From: Gemmatimonadota bacterium | Lineage (GTDB): Bacteria > Gemmatimonadota > Gemmatimonadetes > Gemmatimonadales > GWC2-71-9 | Direction: 5' to 3' | NCBI GenBank assembly: GCA_017889745.1 | Contig: JAGGAG010000095.1 | Span: forward strand, 1 to 10,410 | DNA length: 10,410 bases | In this document: piece after piece, positions 7,698-10,410 of the stretch | Numbering within the stretch: the stretch's first letter is position 1 | Layout: every line of letters begins with the position of its first letter | Program-made: the position numbers and the translations under genes | The notes under the pieces: model-generated | Told to the model about the DNA's origin: nothing | The model's input: the letters and a program-made list of their open reading frames with translations, nothing else | Database searches by the model: none

Positions 7698-9277
7698 CCA
7701 TCCCGCCGCCCCTCCGGAGCGCCTCGATCGCAACTCCCCGGTCGCCGCTACTTGCCGCCCTCGGCGCACTGATCGGGCTGGTGGCCTGCGGTCCGGAAGG
7801 ACCCGGCCGCACGCTGGAGTATTACTTCACGTACGACCCCCGCTCGCTCGATCCGGCCTTCTCCACCGACGTCCCCACCGGAGAAGTCGACGCGCTCCTG
7901 TTCGACAACCTCACGCAGTTCGACGTCGACGGCCGGCTCGTGCCGGGCCTCGCCCGGTCCTGGGAAGTCGACCCCTCCGGGTCGCGCTACACCTTCCACC
8001 TCCGCACCAACGCGCGCTTCCACGACGGCCGCCCCGTCCGCGCCTCCGATGTCGAGGCGTCCTATCTCCGCGCCCTCTCCCCCAGGTCGCTCGGCGGACG
8101 CCCCTGGCCCCTGTACCCCATCAAGGGCGCGCGGGCCTTCAACAAGGGAGAAGCGTCCGGCGTCCCCGGACTCGTCGTCGCGGATGATTCCACCGTCGTC
8201 GTCACCCTCGAGGAACCGCTCAACATCTTCCCCAAGCTCGTGGCGATGCCCGCCACCGGCATCGTGCCCACGCCCACCGGCGAGGAGTTCGACCAGTCGC
8301 CCATCGGCAGCGGGCCCTGGCGCTTCGTGGAGTGGTCGCACGACGACTACGTCGTGCTCGCGAAGAACCCCGATTACTGGGGATCGGTCCCGCTCGCCGA
8401 CAGCATGCGGATCCGCATCATCCCCGAGCCGCTCACCCAGGCGGCCGAGTACGAGCGCGGCGGGCTGACCGTGGTGGAAATACCGTTCGGCGAGACCAGG
8501 CGGTGGGAGGAGCGGCACGGCGCCGAGCTCAAGCGGCGCCCTACCATTCGCGACCTGTACATCGCGATCAACACCACGCGCGGGCCCTTGAGCGACGTGC
8601 GTGTGCGCCAGGCGCTCAACCTCGCCATCGACGTGCCCACGCTGCTGCAGACGGTCATGGCCGGGCGCGGCCTGCAGGCGCACGGCGTCATCCCGCCGGG
8701 GATCACCGGCTACGACTCGGCCCGCGCGCCCTTTCCCTACGACCCCGACAGCGCGCGCCGGCTCCTCGCCGCCGCCGGACACGCGAGCGGACTGTCCCTC
8801 AGGCTCTGGCGCTCGCAGCGGCCCGAGTACGCGCGCATCGCGCAGACCGTGCAGCAGAGCCTCGCCGCGGTGGGCGTCCAGGTCGAGATCGTGCAGCGCG
8901 ACGCGTCGAGTGCCCGGTCCGCGGTGCGGAAGGGTGAGGCCGACCTCTTCCTCACCGACTGGTATGCCGACTATCCCGATCCCGAGAACTTCACCTATCC
9001 GCTCTTCTACTCGAAGAACGCCGGCACCGGCGGCAACTACGCCTTCCTGAACGACCCCGCCATCGACAGCCTCACCGTCCGCCTCCGTACCACGGTGGAC
9101 GAGGCCGAGAAGGCCCGGCTCGCGCAGGAGACCGACGCGCGTATCTTCGCGCTGGCGCCCTGGATCTTCCTCTGGCATCCCGTCGATCTCTGGGCCCTGA
9201 ATCCGCGCATCGAGGGCTGGGACATCCCGGCCATCTTCAACGGCCAGCGCTGGCAGCAGGCACACGTCGCCCGATGA
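7676..9277 (+). CDS. ABC transporter substrate-binding lipoprotein, peptide/nickel family (SBP_bac_5)
   Basis: Captures a solute, probably a short peptide, outside the inner membrane and hands it to a membrane permease. From the TTG at 7676 the protein has 533 residues. A lipoprotein signal peptide ends in the lipobox LVAC with the lipidated Cys at residue 38, followed by Gly-Pro. Family 5 binding-protein marks follow: the N-terminal SLDPAF region, LRTNARFHDGRPVRASDV at about 108-125, VRQALNLAIDV in the middle, and WYADYPDPENF at 429-439. The start is uncertain: there is no in-frame ATG or GTG before the signal peptide. TTG 7676 lacks a ribosome site. The ATC at 7727 has GGAG seven bases upstream and would give a textbook 20-residue signal peptide (516 residues in total), but ATC is a very rare start. 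The stop overlaps the permease start as ATGA. The ligand could also be nickel, heme or another molecule handled by this family. Confidence 0.92.
   Translation: MTGCRTLPIPPPLRSASIATPRSPLLAALGALIGLVACGPEGPGRTLEYYFTYDPRSLDPAFSTDVPTGEVDALLFDNLTQFDVDGRLVPGLARSWEVDPSGSRYTFHLRTNARFHDGRPVRASDVEASYLRALSPRSLGGRPWPLYPIKGARAFNKGEASGVPGLVVADDSTVVVTLEEPLNIFPKLVAMPATGIVPTPTGEEFDQSPIGSGPWRFVEWSHDDYVVLAKNPDYWGSVPLADSMRIRIIPEPLTQAAEYERGGLTVVEIPFGETRRWEERHGAELKRRPTIRDLYIAINTTRGPLSDVRVRQALNLAIDVPTLLQTVMAGRGLQAHGVIPPGITGYDSARAPFPYDPDSARRLLAAAGHASGLSLRLWRSQRPEYARIAQTVQQSLAAVGVQVEIVQRDASSARSAVRKGEADLFLTDWYADYPDPENFTYPLFYSKNAGTGGNYAFLNDPAIDSLTVRLRTTVDEAEKARLAQETDARIFALAPWIFLWHPVDLWALNPRIEGWDIPAIFNGQRWQQAHVAR
7716..7719 (+). 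promoter_or_regulatory. GGAG ribosome-binding-like site before an ATC codon
   Basis: GGAG lies seven bases before the ATC at 7727-7729, which is in frame with the binding-protein gene. It is the only good purine-rich ribosome site between the predicted transcript start and the signal peptide. From this ATC the product would start (M)ATPRSPLLAAL and reach the lipobox Cys at residue 21. It may mark the real initiation point, or be chance. Confidence 0.35.
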
Positions 9278-10194
9278 AGCGATTCCTCGCCGTTCGCCTG
9301 GCACTCCTCGTCCCCACGCTGCTCGGCGTGCTGGTCGTCACCTTCCTGCTGCTCTACGTCGCCCCCGGCGACCCGGTGCAGGCCATGGTGGGCGAGCGCG
9401 CCGATCCCGAGACCCTCGTGCGCCTGCGCCGTGAGCTCCACCTGGACGAGTCGCTGCCGCGCCAGTTCGGCCACTATGTCGGCAACATCCTCAAGGGCGA
9501 TCTCGGCACGTCGTACATCACCCGCCGCTCCATCGTCTCCGAGTTGCGCCACCGCTTCCCCGCCACGCTGCGCCTGGCGCTCGCCGCCATGCTCTTCGCC
9601 ACCACCCTCGGGCTCGCCGTCGGCATCTACGGCGCCTGGCGCCCCGGCGGATGGGTGGACCGCTTCCTCACCCTGGGCGCGTACCTCGGCATATCGTTCC
9701 CGGTGTACTGGGTGGGCCTGGTGCTCATCCTCGTGTTCGCGGTGCAGCTGCGCTGGCTCCCGCCCTCGGGCTCGTGGGGCTTCATCTACCTCATTCTCCC
9801 GGCCACCACGCTCGGCATGCGCTCCATCGCCGTCATTGCGCGCATGACCCGCACCGCGCTCCAGGAGGCGCTCCAGAGCGATTTCATCCGGACCGCCCGC
9901 GCCAAGGGCCTGGGCGAGGCACGGGTCCTGTTGCACCACGGACTCAGGAATGCGCTGCTCCCGGTCATCACGGTGCTCGGACTCGACTTCGGCAGCTACC
10001 TTACCGGCTCGATCCTGACGGAGACGATCTTTTCCTGGCCCGGCGTTGGGCGTTATGTCCTGAGCGCCATCGAGAAGCGCGACCTGCCCGCCGTGTCGGG
10101 CAGCATCCTGTTCCTGAGTGTCTTGTTCGTCTTCGTCAACCTGGTGACCGACCTGCTCTATGCGAAAGCCGACCCGCGAGTGGCGTATGACTAG
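9274..10194 (+). CDS. ABC transporter permease, DppB/OppB family
   Basis: Inner-membrane channel subunit of a peptide-type ABC importer, 306 residues, the usual length for this family. The first helix (about 8-29) leads into the family's N-terminal region with APGDP (30-34), the periplasmic GDLGTS stretch (75-80) and the transport domain from about 95. Further helices lie near 99-121, 132-157, 170-190, 228-247 and 274-296. The cytoplasmic EAA-type loop that contacts the ATPase is at about 203-230 (DFIRTARAKGLG...RNALLP), with its conserved Gly at 212. SWPGVGRY (254-261) is also typical. It starts at an ATG overlapping the stop of the binding protein (ATGA), so the two are made together. Importers of this class normally need a second permease (DppC/OppC) and one or two ATPases; none follows directly, since the next gene is a PBP4-type enzyme. 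Confidence 0.95.
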   Translation: MKRFLAVRLALLVPTLLGVLVVTFLLLYVAPGDPVQAMVGERADPETLVRLRRELHLDESLPRQFGHYVGNILKGDLGTSYITRRSIVSELRHRFPATLRLALAAMLFATTLGLAVGIYGAWRPGGWVDRFLTLGAYLGISFPVYWVGLVLILVFAVQLRWLPPSGSWGFIYLILPATTLGMRSIAVIARMTRTALQEALQSDFIRTARAKGLGEARVLLHHGLRNALLPVITVLGLDFGSYLTGSILTETIFSWPGVGRYVLSAIEKRDLPAVSGSILFLSVLFVFVNLVTDLLYAKADPRVAYD

Positions 10195-10410
10195 GGGAGG
10201 CCTGTTCCTGCTTCTCCTGGCCGCCCTGCCGCCCTGCCGCCTTGAGGCTCAGTCGACAAGCCTGCAGAAGCGCCTCGATGCCCGTCTCGACCGGCCGCCG
10301 TTCAACCGCCAGCTGTGGGGCGTCGCGCTCGTCGACGAGAAGGGCACCCTCCTCTACGGCCGCAATGCCGATCGCATGTTTGTTCCGGCGAGCAACACCA
10401 AGATCGTGGT
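10187..10410 (+). CDS. dacB: PBP4-type D-Ala-D-Ala carboxypeptidase/endopeptidase (peptidase S13), N-terminal part only
   Basis: Periplasmic penicillin-binding enzyme expected to remove the terminal D-Ala of peptidoglycan stem peptides and/or cut cross-links. Only 74 complete codons are inside the window. A signal peptide (TRGG, then LFLLLLAALPP, likely cleavage after LEA before Q, residues 1-21) precedes the start of the S13 domain: GVALVDEKGTLLYGRNADRM, then PASNTK (67-72), which holds the SxxK active-site pair Ser69 and Lys72. This PASNTK form after a short beta hairpin is characteristic of PBP4/DacB. The ATG at 10187 overlaps the last eight bases of the permease gene, and no other in-frame ATG occurs before the catalytic motif. 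The SxN and KTG motifs lie beyond the window, so an intact enzyme cannot be confirmed. A related serine beta-lactamase-fold protein is a less likely alternative. Confidence 0.86.
   Translation, partial: MTRGGLFLLLLAALPPCRLEAQSTSLQKRLDARLDRPPFNRQLWGVALVDEKGTLLYGRNADRMFVPASNTKIV

Noticed and set aside
7609..7812. 67-codon minus-strand open frame in the divergent gap
   Set aside because: It overlaps the promoters and the signal-peptide coding region, has no recognisable features, and its stop lies before tamA. No support as a gene.
7748..9304. 518-codon minus-strand open frame opposite the binding protein
   Set aside because: No family features, low-complexity Gly/Glu/Arg composition, and the plus-strand gene is clearly real.
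1..10410. Mobile elements, CRISPR arrays, defence genes, tRNA or rRNA genes
   Set aside because: No transposase or integrase proteins, no regularly spaced repeats and no RNA gene signatures were seen on either strand. Composition looks uniform across the coding regions.

Overview
This is a GC-rich stretch (about two thirds G+C by eye) from a diderm, Gram-negative-type bacterium. It encodes an Omp85 outer-membrane barrel, a TamB protein and a lipoprotein. The gene content and the Asp-Ser-Leu-rich style of the TamB protein would suit Gemmatimonadota or a similar GC-rich phylum. That placement is an impression from gene style, not a database result.

There are two divergent gene sets, with about 160-210 bases between them depending on the true start of the rightward gene. 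Leftward (minus strand, 7514 down to the left edge) runs a tightly packed operon: tamA (Omp85 barrel with three POTRA domains), tamB (1,468-residue AsmA-like protein) and a diacylglycerol/sphingosine-kinase-type lipid kinase that leaves the window at the left edge. Both junctions are TGATG, where the stop and the next start share one base, so translation is probably coupled. Rightward (plus strand, from about 7676 to the right edge) run a peptide/nickel-type ABC transporter binding lipoprotein, one DppB/OppB-type permease overlapping it by ATGA, and the first 74 codons of a PBP4-type (S13) D-Ala-D-Ala carboxypeptidase/endopeptidase overlapping the permease by 8 bases.

The gap between the sets is the most information-rich non-coding DNA here. 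Two sigma70-like promoters face opposite ways and share one AT-rich -10 core (7642-7648). Each has a TTGAC(G/A) -35 box and a 17-base spacer. A perfect 12-base palindrome, GGTTAGCTAACC (7626-7637), lies in the spacer of the rightward promoter and over the predicted start of the leftward transcript. Both predicted leaders can fold into hairpins. The rightward gene has no ATG or GTG start that would keep its lipoprotein signal peptide. The only legal in-frame start downstream of the promoter is a TTG without a ribosome site, while an ATC codon has a well-spaced GGAG.

Working model (inference): one bidirectional control region links an envelope-building operon (TamAB-type barrel/groove system plus a lipid kinase) with a peptide-uptake and peptidoglycan-trimming operon. 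Each protein family is known. The linkage of a lipid kinase to TamAB, the binding-protein/permease/PBP4 order, and the shared promoter are the parts worth a second look. No RNA genes, insertion sequences, CRISPR arrays or phage genes were seen.
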